A stretch of 5,503 nucleotides of DNA, taken from the NCBI GenBank assembly GCA_001603335.1, contig LUYR01000437.1:1-5503 (forward strand), written 5' to 3'. Both the position numbers and the translations under genes were made by a program. This document shows, piece by piece, positions 1 to 5,503 of this stretch. Numbering within the stretch: the stretch's first letter is position 1; each line of letters opens with the position of its first letter. The notes beneath the pieces were generated by a model. The model had not been told where the DNA came from. It saw only the letters and a program-made list of their open reading frames with translations, and did not search any database. This DNA comes from Rhodospirillales bacterium Alpha_05. Its GTDB lineage: Bacteria > Pseudomonadota > Alphaproteobacteria > Rhodospirillales > Rhodospirillaceae.

Positions 1-1
1 G

Positions 2-406
2 ATCGTCGAGCAGGTCGACACCATCGAGCGCCTGGTCTCCCAGGCCGAGGCCGCCGAGGCGGCCCGCCCCGAGGCGCGTAAGGAGCGCCTCAACCGCATG
101 GTCGCCGAACTCCTCGAAACCACCACCCTGCCGGAAGAGCGGATCGCCCAGGAACTCGCGCTGCTCGTCACCCGCTACGACATCCGCGAGGAACTCGACC
201 GCCTCGGCAGCCATATCGCCGCCGCCCGCGCGCTGTTCGCCGAGGGCCAGGGCATCGGGCGGAAATTCGACTTCCTCTGCCAGGAATTCAACCGCGAGGC
301 CAATACCCTCTGCTCCAAGTCGTCCGACGCGACCTTGACCGGCATCGGCCTCGAACTCAAAACCGTGATCGATCGCCTGCGCGAGCAGATCCAGAACATC
401 GAATAA
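2..406 (+). CDS. yicC: YicC family endoribonuclease, C-terminal part (5' end outside the window)
   Basis: The reading frame is open from base 2 and gives 134 residues ending in TAA at 404-406; the N-terminal half lies upstream of the window. The end of the protein is the diagnostic part: a glycine-arginine-lysine then FDFLCQEFNREANTLCSKS, followed by the IGLELK segment and a helix ending QIQNIE. This is the conserved C-terminal (DUF1732) block of YicC proteins. Family members are about 290 residues, so a little under half is seen. YicC proteins are cytoplasmic endoribonucleases; in E. coli YicC is linked to decay of the small RNA RyhB (family knowledge, not visible here). The internal ATG at 98 is not the true start, because homologous coding continues upstream of it. 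The gene lies 11 bases before gmk on the same strand, a pairing common in proteobacteria, so co-transcription is likely. Very sure of the family, less so of the exact cellular substrate. Confidence 0.95.
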   Translation: MVEQVDTIERLVSQAEAAEAARPEARKERLNRMVAELLETTTLPEERIAQELALLVTRYDIREELDRLGSHIAAARALFAEGQGIGRKFDFLCQEFNREANTLCSKSSDATLTGIGLELKTVIDRLREQIQNIE

Positions 407-409
407 GGG
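405..409 (+). promoter_or_regulatory. Probable ribosome binding site of gmk
   Basis: AAGGG overlaps the yicC stop codon and lies 8 bases before the ATG at 418. The match to Shine-Dalgarno is modest, but position and spacing support that start. The overlap with the upstream stop suggests translation of the two genes is coupled. Confidence 0.5.
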
Positions 410-417
410 CTTCCCCC

Positions 418-1095
418 ATGTCGTCGATCTCCACCGTGGCGGGCGTGCCGCCGGAATCCCTGGTCAGCCGCCGCGGCCTGCTCCTCGTCCTCTCCTCGCC
501 CTCGGGCGCGGGCAAAACCACCATCGCCCGCAACCTGCTCGCCGCAGACCCGTTGATCTGCGCCTCGGTCTCGGTCACCACCCGGCCGCAGCGCCCCGGC
601 GAGATCGACGGCAAGGACTACCACTTCATCGACAAGCCGCGTTTCGATGCGATGGTCGAGGCGGGCGAACTCCTCGAACACGCCCTGGTCTTCGGCAACC
701 ACTACGGCACGCCGAAAAAGCCGGTCGACGACTGGCTCGCCCAAGGCCGCGACGTCCTCTTCGACATCGACTGGCAAGGCGCCCAGCAGCTCGAGGAACG
801 CGCCTCCAACGATCTCGTCCGCGTCTTCGTCCTGCCGCCCTCGATGGCCGAACTCGAACGCCGCCTGCGCGGCCGCGCCCAGGATTCCGAAGCCGTGGTC
901 CAGGGCCGGATGTCCAAGGCCGCCGACGAAATGAGCCACTGGATCGAGTACGACTACATCATCATCAATCGCGACGCCAAAGCCTCGACCGAACAGGTCC
1001 AGACCATCCTCAACTCCGAACGCCAACGCCGCACCCGCCTCACCGGCATGAGCGACTACATCGCCGCCCTGCGCGGCCAAATGCCGAAGGCCTGA
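418..1095 (+). CDS. gmk: Guanylate kinase
   Basis: Complete gene of 225 residues that converts GMP (or dGMP) plus ATP to GDP plus ADP in the cytoplasm, an essential step of purine nucleotide supply. The P-loop is SPSGAGKTT at residues 27-35, with Ser where the classical Walker A has its first Gly. The GMP-binding segment has SVTTRPQRPGEIDGKDYHF at residues 52-70, and FGNHYGTP follows at 92-99. The DIDWQGAQQL strand (116-125) and the arginine-rich lid (RRLRGRAQDSE, about 148-158) complete the core. The protein is slightly longer than the usual 205-215 residues because about 18 residues precede the RRG that starts many homologues. The ATG at 418 fits because AAGGG at 405-409, overlapping the yicC stop, lies 8 bases before it; a later start cannot be wholly excluded. 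It sits directly behind yicC in an apparent operon and ends before a strong terminator. Confidence 0.97.
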   Translation: MSSISTVAGVPPESLVSRRGLLLVLSSPSGAGKTTIARNLLAADPLICASVSVTTRPQRPGEIDGKDYHFIDKPRFDAMVEAGELLEHALVFGNHYGTPKKPVDDWLAQGRDVLFDIDWQGAQQLEERASNDLVRVFVLPPSMAELERRLRGRAQDSEAVVQGRMSKAADEMSHWIEYDYIIINRDAKASTEQVQTILNSERQRRTRLTGMSDYIAALRGQMPKA

Positions 1096-1138
1096 GCGAC
1101 ACGATCCCGGAAACCGCACCGGCGATGCGGCAAATACC

Positions 1139-1176
1139 AAAAACCCACGGCGGGCGCGGGCCTGCCGTGGGTTTTT
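1139..1176. terminator. Bidirectional intrinsic terminator between gmk and the CheB/CheR kinase gene
   Basis: A perfect 13-base inverted repeat pairs 1139-1151 (AAAAACCCACGGC) with 1164-1176 (GCCGTGGGTTTTT). The stem can be extended inward by G-T, G-C, G-C and C-G pairs, leaving a loop of about four bases. The right arm ends in T5 for plus-strand transcripts and the left arm gives U5 for minus-strand transcripts. It sits 43 bases after the gmk stop (1095) and 15 bases after the stop of the minus-strand gene (which ends at 1192), so it can serve both converging genes. Confidence 0.88.
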
Positions 1177-1191
1177 GCGTCGTGCGGCGCT

Positions 1192-4100
1192 TCAGGGCTT
1201 GAACTTCAGCGTGATGAAGTAGGTTTTGTCCTTCATGTCGAGGGACAGCTTGCCGTCGAGATGGCGGACCGACGCTGCGGTGAGGCGGGAGCCGAAGCCG
1301 GTTTGGTGGGACGACCTGTCGATCGGCGTCTCGGACTGTTCCGACCAGCTCAGGACGAGTTCGTCGCCCAGCATCGACCAGCGGATTTCGAGGGTGCCGG
1401 GGCGATGGCCGAGGACACCGTATTTGACCGCGTTCGTCGCCCATTCGCCGATCATCAGCCCGAGCGGGGTGACGTGATCGGGACGGATCAGGACGTTCGG
1501 GCCCTGGATGTGGATGTCGCTTGCCCCCCGGAACGGCGCGAGAATCGTATTGATAAGGAAAGTGAGGTCGAGGGCCATGGGTTCGTTGTTGACGTAGGTT
1601 AACCCATGCGCGTCGCTGAGCACGCGGATCTTGTTGCGCACGTTCTCCGCCAAAGAGGGGGCGTCCTCACACTCCCGCACGCTTGCGGTGATGATCGACG
1701 AAATCACCGCAAAGAGATTCTTAACGCGGTGATTCATCTCGCGGATCATCAGTTCGCGCGTTTCGCGGATGCGTCGCTCGGCGGTGACGTCGGTGGTAAC
1801 CGCGAGGACGTGGTCGCCGTCGTCGCTCTGCACGAGGCGACCGATCAGCCGCAACCATGTGGTGTCGATTTCGTCGCGCGCGAGGCCCAGCGTCGCTTCG
1901 AAGGTCTGCCCGGTCGAGGCGTTCTCGAACATGCTGCGGATCTGGCGTCGGTCGGGTTCGGAAATCGGTTCGAGGAATTTTTCGAGCGACCCCGATCCGA
2001 ACGGCGCGAAGCCGAACAGATCGCTGTGGAGGCGTCCCGACATCAACAGGTCGTCGTCGCGGCGGTATTCCCAGATCCCCACGCCCGCGACTTGAATCGC
2101 GAGTTCGAGGCGTTGGCGCTGCTGAAGCAGCGCATCGGCAAGGCGGGTCTCCTCCGACACGTCGGTGAAAACCAGAATCGAACCGTCGATCGCGCCGTTG
2201 CCGTTGCGATAGGGGATGATCCGCATGATCCACGTGCGCTCGCGGCTGCGGGAGCGGATTCGCCGCGAAACCGCGGGTTCGCCGCCCGCGACCAACCGCG
2301 CCTGGCGCAAATACTCCGGATCGTCGAAGTGCGATGCGACGTCGCCCAGCGGGCGGCCGCGATCGGTCTCCTGAAGCGGGAAGATATCGGTGGCCGAGCG
2401 CGTGAAGCTGCGAATGAGAAGATCCTTGTCGACGACGACGACGGCGATCTGGGTCGAATCGAAGAAGTTGCGGAGATCGGTGTTGGCTGTGGTGAGCTGA
2501 TCGACCTTGGACTTCAGTTCGTCGTTGACGGTGGAGAGCTCCTCGTTCGTCGACTGAAGCTCCTCGTTCATCGACATCATTTCTTCGTTCGAGCTTTTGA
2601 GCTCCTCGTTGGCGGTTTCCAACTCCTCCACCGCGGTCCGCAAGCGGTGCCGGGTGAGCCGGAGTTCGTCTTCCAACAGGGTCATGCGGTCGTCGGTCTG
2701 ATCGACCTCGATCATGTCCGCTTCGTCGCTCGCCTGAAAGCGCTCAAGCTCGCGGAACACCAAAAGCACGCTGCCGTCGGACAGGGGGTCGGAGATCACT
2801 TCGAGCTTCTGTTCGCCGAACTCGGACACCACGGTCAGATTTCGGACGATCGACCGCTTGGCGGTTTCGCTCGACTGGCGGATCAGCGCGGGGAGCACCT
2901 CGCGCAATCCCGGCCGGGCGACGGTGGTGGCGAACGTCGGTCCCTTGCCGCCGCTCGGGAACTCGAAATACTTGGCGAGACGGCCATTGGACGAGATGAT
3001 TTCGCCTTCCGCATCCACGACCATCGAAGCCGGAGCGTACTGTTCGGCGAGGCGGCGCAGGGAAAGGTTGTCTTCCCAGCTCAGGCGCTTGGCTGCCGGG
3101 TATTGGTCGATCGGCTGGCGTGCGCTGCGCACCCGCTCGACATTGGCCGGGAGCGCCAACGGGTAGAGCGGGCGACCCGCGATCCGTTGGAAGAGCCGCG
3201 CCTTCTGATCGATCGCCCGGAACATATGATCTGCACGCCCGAGCGATTCCGAGGGCCCGAGAAACAGGAAGCCGTCGGTGCGCAATGCGTAGTGAAAGAT
3301 CGGAATCACCGCACTCTGGAGCTTATCGTCGAAATAGATCAGCAGGTTGCGGCAGGATAGCAGGCTGATCTTGGAGAACGGCGGGTCTTTCAGCACGCTG
3401 TGGTTGGAAAACCGGATCATGTCGCGAATCTGCGGCGCGATCTCGAACGAGTCTTCCCCGGCGATGAGGTATTTTTGGCGCATCTCCAACGGAATATCCG
3501 ACAGCGCCGCCGCCGGATAGCGGCCCTCGCGCGCGAGCGTCAGCATTTGGTCGTCGATATCGGTGGCGAAGATCTGGACGAGCAGGCGCTTATCGGCGCG
3601 GTCGACTGCGGACGCGAAAAGCATGGCGATGGAGTACGCCTCCTCGCCGCTCGAACAGCCGGGCACCCACACACGAATCTCGTCATTGTGGGCTGCCTCC
3701 TCGACAAGCGGCACGATCGCCTGCTTTTCGAGAATCGCGAAAAACTCGGTGTCGCGGAAAAACCGCGTGACGTTGATCAGAAGATCGCGGAACAGCGCCT
3801 CGCATTCGGTTGCGTTCTCGTGCAAATGGGCGAGGTATGCCCTCGGCGATTCCTGGGCGAGCACGTGCATGCGGCGCTCGATCCGGCGAATCAGGGTCGA
3901 GCGCTTATATCCCGAAAAATCGTGGCCGATCGCGTTCCGAAGTGTCGCGCACAAATCCTCGACGTGTTCGCCGATCTGGTCGATCGCCTGGTCCTTTTCG
4001 TCGCTGCGACGGGCGAAATACGACATCAGGGCCGGAACGATGTCTTCCACCGGGCAAATCAGGTCGACCAGACCGGTGCCCATCGCCGACAGCGGCATGC

Positions 4101-4590
4101 CGTCGTATCGCGCGGTTTCCGGCTCCTGGACCACGCAGAGGCCGCCGTATTCCTTGATCGCCCGCAAGCCGGAGGTGCCGTCGGCACCGGTGCCGGAGAG
4201 AATCACGCATGCGGCGTTCTCGCCCTGCTCCCGGCCCAGTTCGTCGAAGAAATCGTCGATCGGCCGCCGCAGCCCGCGCGGCTGCGCGAAGTCTTTCAAC
4301 ACCAGGCGGGTGCCTTCGATCCCGAGTCCGAATCCCGGAGGGATGATGTAGACGTTGCCCGGCTCGACGCACTCGTCGCCGGCAATCTGGCGCACCTTCA
4401 GTGAAGTGGCCCGACCTACGAGTTCCGCGAGCATGCTCTCGTGGTGCGGGTCCAAATGCTGCACAATCACGAACGCCATGGGGCAGTCTTTCGGCGCGGT
4501 ACTCAGCATCTCGCGAATGGCTTCCAAGCCTCCCGCGGACGCACCGATGCCAACGATCGAAATAGGCAGATTGGCGGTGGCTTCCCGCAT
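1192..4590 (-). CDS. CheB-CheR fusion protein with PAS domains and HWE/HisKA_2-type histidine kinase
   Basis: 1132 residues, no membrane segment or signal peptide, so probably cytoplasmic. Residues 10-190 are a CheB methylesterase domain with GIGASAGG and catalytic Ser18, His45 (VQHLDPHH) and Asp137 (SGTGADGTSG). Residues about 205-470 are a CheR methyltransferase: N-terminal helices with GYKRSTLIRRIERRM, SAM-binding VWVPGCSSGEEAYSIA (307-322), ATDID (342-346) and CRNLLIYF (413-420). A PAS-like region (about 510-615) precedes a coiled coil (635-708), then PAS domains at about 708-815 and 826-940. The C-terminus is a histidine kinase with phosphoacceptor His954 in MNHRVKN, N-box Asn1053 in ATNAVKYG, WSE at 1082-1084 and GFGSR at 1098-1102. 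No receiver domain is present. Known activities of these families are methyl transfer to and from glutamates and autophosphorylation; targets and stimulus here are unknown. Gly1048 replaces the usual N-box His. The ATG at 4590 follows a strong Shine-Dalgarno and directly precedes the conserved CheB strand. Confidence 0.95.
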   Translation of the reverse strand: MREATANLPISIVGIGASAGGLEAIREMLSTAPKDCPMAFVIVQHLDPHHESMLAELVGRATSLKVRQIAGDECVEPGNVYIIPPGFGLGIEGTRLVLKDFAQPRGLRRPIDDFFDELGREQGENAACVILSGTGADGTSGLRAIKEYGGLCVVQEPETARYDGMPLSAMGTGLVDLICPVEDIVPALMSYFARRSDEKDQAIDQIGEHVEDLCATLRNAIGHDFSGYKRSTLIRRIERRMHVLAQESPRAYLAHLHENATECEALFRDLLINVTRFFRDTEFFAILEKQAIVPLVEEAAHNDEIRVWVPGCSSGEEAYSIAMLFASAVDRADKRLLVQIFATDIDDQMLTLAREGRYPAAALSDIPLEMRQKYLIAGEDSFEIAPQIRDMIRFSNHSVLKDPPFSKISLLSCRNLLIYFDDKLQSAVIPIFHYALRTDGFLFLGPSESLGRADHMFRAIDQKARLFQRIAGRPLYPLALPANVERVRSARQPIDQYPAAKRLSWEDNLSLRRLAEQYAPASMVVDAEGEIISSNGRLAKYFEFPSGGKGPTFATTVARPGLREVLPALIRQSSETAKRSIVRNLTVVSEFGEQKLEVISDPLSDGSVLLVFRELERFQASDEADMIEVDQTDDRMTLLEDELRLTRHRLRTAVEELETANEELKSSNEEMMSMNEELQSTNEELSTVNDELKSKVDQLTTANTDLRNFFDSTQIAVVVVDKDLLIRSFTRSATDIFPLQETDRGRPLGDVASHFDDPEYLRQARLVAGGEPAVSRRIRSRSRERTWIMRIIPYRNGNGAIDGSILVFTDVSEETRLADALLQQRQRLELAIQVAGVGIWEYRRDDDLLMSGRLHSDLFGFAPFGSGSLEKFLEPISEPDRRQIRSMFENASTGQTFEATLGLARDEIDTTWLRLIGRLVQSDDGDHVLAVTTDVTAERRIRETRELMIREMNHRVKNLFAVISSIITASVRECEDAPSLAENVRNKIRVLSDAHGLTYVNNEPMALDLTFLINTILAPFRGASDIHIQGPNVLIRPDHVTPLGLMIGEWATNAVKYGVLGHRPGTLEIRWSMLGDELVLSWSEQSETPIDRSSHQTGFGSRLTAASVRHLDGKLSLDMKDKTYFITLKFKP
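2470..2631 (-). repeat. Heptad coiled coil encoded by imperfect 21-base tandem units
   Basis: Residues 654-707 of the fusion protein form about eight consecutive heptads. Leu (once Met) recurs every seven residues at 657, 664, 671, 678, 685, 692, 699 and 706, and Asn at 661, 668, 675, 682, 689 and 703, with an NEEL core. In DNA the plus-strand word GCTCCTCGTT recurs at 2538, 2559 and 2601, with diverged copies at 2580 and 2622, an exact 21-base spacing. A similar NEEL-rich coil is known in CheB/CheR-PAS fusions, where it links the CheR half to the PAS domains. A role in dimerisation or signal transmission is inferred. Confidence 0.7.
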
Positions 4591-4595
4591 AGATT

Positions 4596-4601
4596 CCCTC
4601 C
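4596..4601 (-). promoter_or_regulatory. Ribosome binding site that decides the kinase gene start
   Basis: In coding sense GGAGGG lies 5 bases before the ATG at 4590. This strong Shine-Dalgarno match selects that start over an in-frame ATG at 4785, which would add 65 residues of unconserved sequence read through the promoter region. Confidence 0.88.
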
Positions 4602-4606
4602 GAGCA

Positions 4607-4614
4607 CCCCCCCC
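4607..4614 (-). repeat. Run of eight G in the leader of the kinase gene
   Basis: Eight consecutive C on the plus strand read as G8 in the transcript, 5 bases upstream of the Shine-Dalgarno sequence and downstream of the TATAAT box. The run is directly visible. Homopolymers of this length can vary by slippage, but a role here is not shown. Confidence 0.6.
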
Positions 4615-4633
4615 ACAGGCGTAACCACGGAAT

Positions 4634-4657
4634 ATTATAATAAGAAATACAGTGCAA
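4634..4657 (-). promoter_or_regulatory. Candidate promoter of the CheB/CheR kinase gene
   Basis: The 229-base gap holds one markedly AT-rich patch (about 4631-4650). In coding sense it contains a perfect TATAAT at 4639-4634, 43 bases upstream of the ATG. No good -35 box sits 16-18 bases before it. TTGCAC at 4657-4652 is 12 bases away and would instead be spaced 17 bases from a weaker TATTCC (4634-4629). Transcription from this patch would give a leader of roughly 35-40 bases. The sigma factor class cannot be assigned; I saw no convincing GGAAC-type stress promoter on the coding strand. Confidence 0.4.
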
Positions 4658-4685
4658 TCGGAAACAATGACGGATTTGCAGTTAT

Positions 4686-4700
4686 TTGCGCTTCGCGCAA
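4686..4700. repeat. Perfect inverted repeat TTGCGC-N3-GCGCAA upstream of the kinase promoter
   Basis: Six-base arms at 4686-4691 and 4695-4700 flank three bases. The centre is about 55 bases upstream of the TATAAT box, a position typical of activator sites. In minus-strand sense the centre reads GCGAAGC, a sequence known to form a very stable small DNA hairpin. No U-tract follows, so a standard terminator for rsmA is unlikely. It may be an operator, a hairpin in the rsmA 3' end, or chance. Confidence 0.35.
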
Positions 4701-4773
4701 TCTGGGTGCGGCGATCTAAGCGGGAAGCAAGGAAGACGTGCTTATGGCAAGAGAACCGCGCCAGGAATGCGCC

Positions 4774-4801
4774 ACTACATTGCATTGGGCAGCGATGTAG
4801 T
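4774..4801. repeat. Inverted repeat just downstream of rsmA
   Basis: ACTACAT (4774-4780) and ATGTAGT (4795-4801) are perfect complements. Two further inner G-C pairs lie beyond one T-G position, leaving a loop of about eight bases. The repeat begins 18 bases after the rsmA stop. No U-tract follows in the minus-strand direction, so it is at best a 3'-end-protecting hairpin or weak, possibly Rho-assisted, terminator; a protein-binding site is also possible. Confidence 0.35.
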
Positions 4802-4819
4802 CATCGCGGCGAGAGCGTT

Positions 4820-5503
4820 TTACGCCGAGGCGGCTGTAAGCGCACGCGCAAGGGCACAGAAGTCTTCGACCGGCAGGTTTTCGGCACGGAGATCGGGGCG
4901 GACTCCGGCGGCCTCGCAGAGGTCGGCGCCGCCGAGGGATTTGAGGCTGGCGCGGAGCATTTTGCGGCGTTGGCCGAAGGCGGCGGCGGTGATGCGTTCG
5001 AGTTCGGCGCGCGGCGCGGGGGCGAGGGGCTCGGCGCGGGGTTCGAGGCGGACGACGGCGGAGGTGACCTTGGGCGGCGGGGTGAACGCCGAGGGGTGGA
5101 CCTCGAACAGCGCCGAGGTAACGCAGAGCCACTGGCAGAGCACCGAGAGGCGGCCGTAGTCTTTGCTGTTCGGTGCTGCGACGATGCGGTCGACGACCTC
5201 CTTTTGCAGCATCAGAGTGAAGCTGGCGAAGTGCTCGGGGTGTTCGAGCCATCCGGTGAGCAGCACGGTGCCGATGTTGTAGGGGAGGTTGGCGGCGATG
5301 CGGCGCGGCGCGGGGCCGAGGGCTTCGTAGTCGATCTTGAGCGCGTCGTCGGCGATCACGGTGAGGTGGCCGGGATAGGCGGCGGCGATCTCGGCGAGGG
5401 CGGGCAGGCAGCGGTCGTCGCGTTCGATCGCGACCAGGGTTTGCGCGCCTTCGGAGAGCAGCGCGCGGGTGAGGCCGCCGGGACCGGGGCCGACCTCGAT
5501 GAT
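4820..5503 (-). CDS. rsmA: 16S rRNA (adenine1518/1519-N6)-dimethyltransferase, N-terminus outside the window
   Basis: Also called ksgA. The frame is open to the window edge and gives 227 residues ending in TAA at 4822-4820; roughly 40-50 N-terminal residues are missing. The fragment begins in SAM-binding motif I, IIEVGPGPGGLT (fragment residues 1-12), followed by an acidic AIERD at the end of the next strand. Motif IV NLPYNIG (72-78) is the signature of the KsgA/Dim1 adenine dimethyltransferases, and LMLQKEVVDRIVA lies further on. The C-terminal region includes the family's FTPPPKVTSAVVRLEP segment. The enzyme dimethylates two adjacent adenines in the 3' terminal hairpin of 16S rRNA late in 30S assembly; its loss confers kasugamycin resistance in known bacteria. 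The GTG at 5359 is internal and not the start. It lies 229 bases upstream of the kinase gene on the same strand, but the promoter-like gap suggests separate transcription. In many alphaproteobacteria pdxA lies upstream of it; that cannot be seen here. Confidence 0.97.
   Translation of the reverse strand: MIEVGPGPGGLTRALLSEGAQTLVAIERDDRCLPALAEIAAAYPGHLTVIADDALKIDYEALGPAPRRIAANLPYNIGTVLLTGWLEHPEHFASFTLMLQKEVVDRIVAAPNSKDYGRLSVLCQWLCVTSALFEVHPSAFTPPPKVTSAVVRLEPRAEPLAPAPRAELERITAAAFGQRRKMLRASLKSLGGADLCEAAGVRPDLRAENLPVEDFCALARALTAASA

Noticed and set aside
1114..1130. CCGCA/TGCGG inverted repeat between gmk and the main terminator
   Set aside because: Only five pairs with no U-tract; in sequence of this GC content such short repeats are expected by chance.
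175..1140. 321-residue minus-strand open frame opposite yicC and gmk
   Set aside because: It spans two well-supported plus-strand genes and the gap between them, and runs into the terminator; it is a codon-bias shadow.
1606..3360. 584-residue plus-strand open frame opposite the kinase gene
   Set aside because: It lies wholly antisense to a gene with clear domains throughout. Long antisense frames are common in GC-rich coding DNA, and its composition (rich in Arg, Gly, Ala, Val, Asp, His) shows no recognisable motif.
3400..4404. 334-residue plus-strand open frame opposite the CheB/CheR part
   Set aside because: Same reason: a shadow of the conserved minus-strand coding, with no recognisable domain and no convincing ribosome binding site noted.
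4660..4683. Plus-strand GGAAAC followed about 15 bases later by GTT, resembling an EcfG-type stress promoter
   Set aside because: The -35 box has an extra A, the spacing is off, and no plus-strand gene lies downstream, so it is probably chance.
4591..4785. In-frame N-terminal extension of the kinase gene from an ATG at 4785, adding 65 residues
   Set aside because: It would be read through the AT-rich promoter patch, the G8 run and the ribosome binding site. The residues look unlike a domain, and the ATG at 4590 has a strong Shine-Dalgarno and starts right before the conserved CheB fold.

Overview
The window is GC-rich with codons ending mostly in G or C. It carries four protein genes and looks like the chromosome of an alphaproteobacterium, most plausibly of a Rhodospirillales-like lineage. 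That placement is inferred from the gene set (yicC-gmk facing rsmA), the HWE/HisKA_2-type kinase and the protein sequences; no 16S or other marker is present, so the order is uncertain.

Left part, plus strand: the 3' end of yicC (endoribonuclease family, cut by the window edge) is followed 11 bases later by a complete gmk (guanylate kinase), almost certainly in the same transcript. A strong GC-rich hairpin flanked by A5 and T5 follows. It should terminate transcription from both sides, because the next gene points towards it.

Centre, minus strand: one large gene (1192-4590, 1132 residues) encodes a soluble signalling protein. In order it has a CheB methylesterase domain, a CheR methyltransferase domain, a PAS-like region, a heptad-repeat coiled coil, two more PAS domains and a C-terminal HWE/HisKA_2-type histidine kinase. 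The catalytic residues of the three enzymatic parts that I can locate are present. Its 229-base upstream region holds a clear Shine-Dalgarno sequence, a run of eight G (coding sense), a TATAAT box and two inverted repeats.

Right part, minus strand: rsmA/ksgA (16S rRNA adenine dimethyltransferase) lacks its N-terminus at the window edge.

The housekeeping genes serve nucleotide supply (gmk), RNA turnover (yicC) and ribosome maturation (rsmA). From general knowledge of alphaproteobacterial genomes, yicC-gmk and rsmA-pdxA often converge at this position. The signalling gene then looks like an accessory insertion into that junction, with its own promoter. I see no CRISPR array, tRNA, rRNA, transposase or phage gene. 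The most unusual object is the CheB-CheR-PAS-kinase fusion and its control region.
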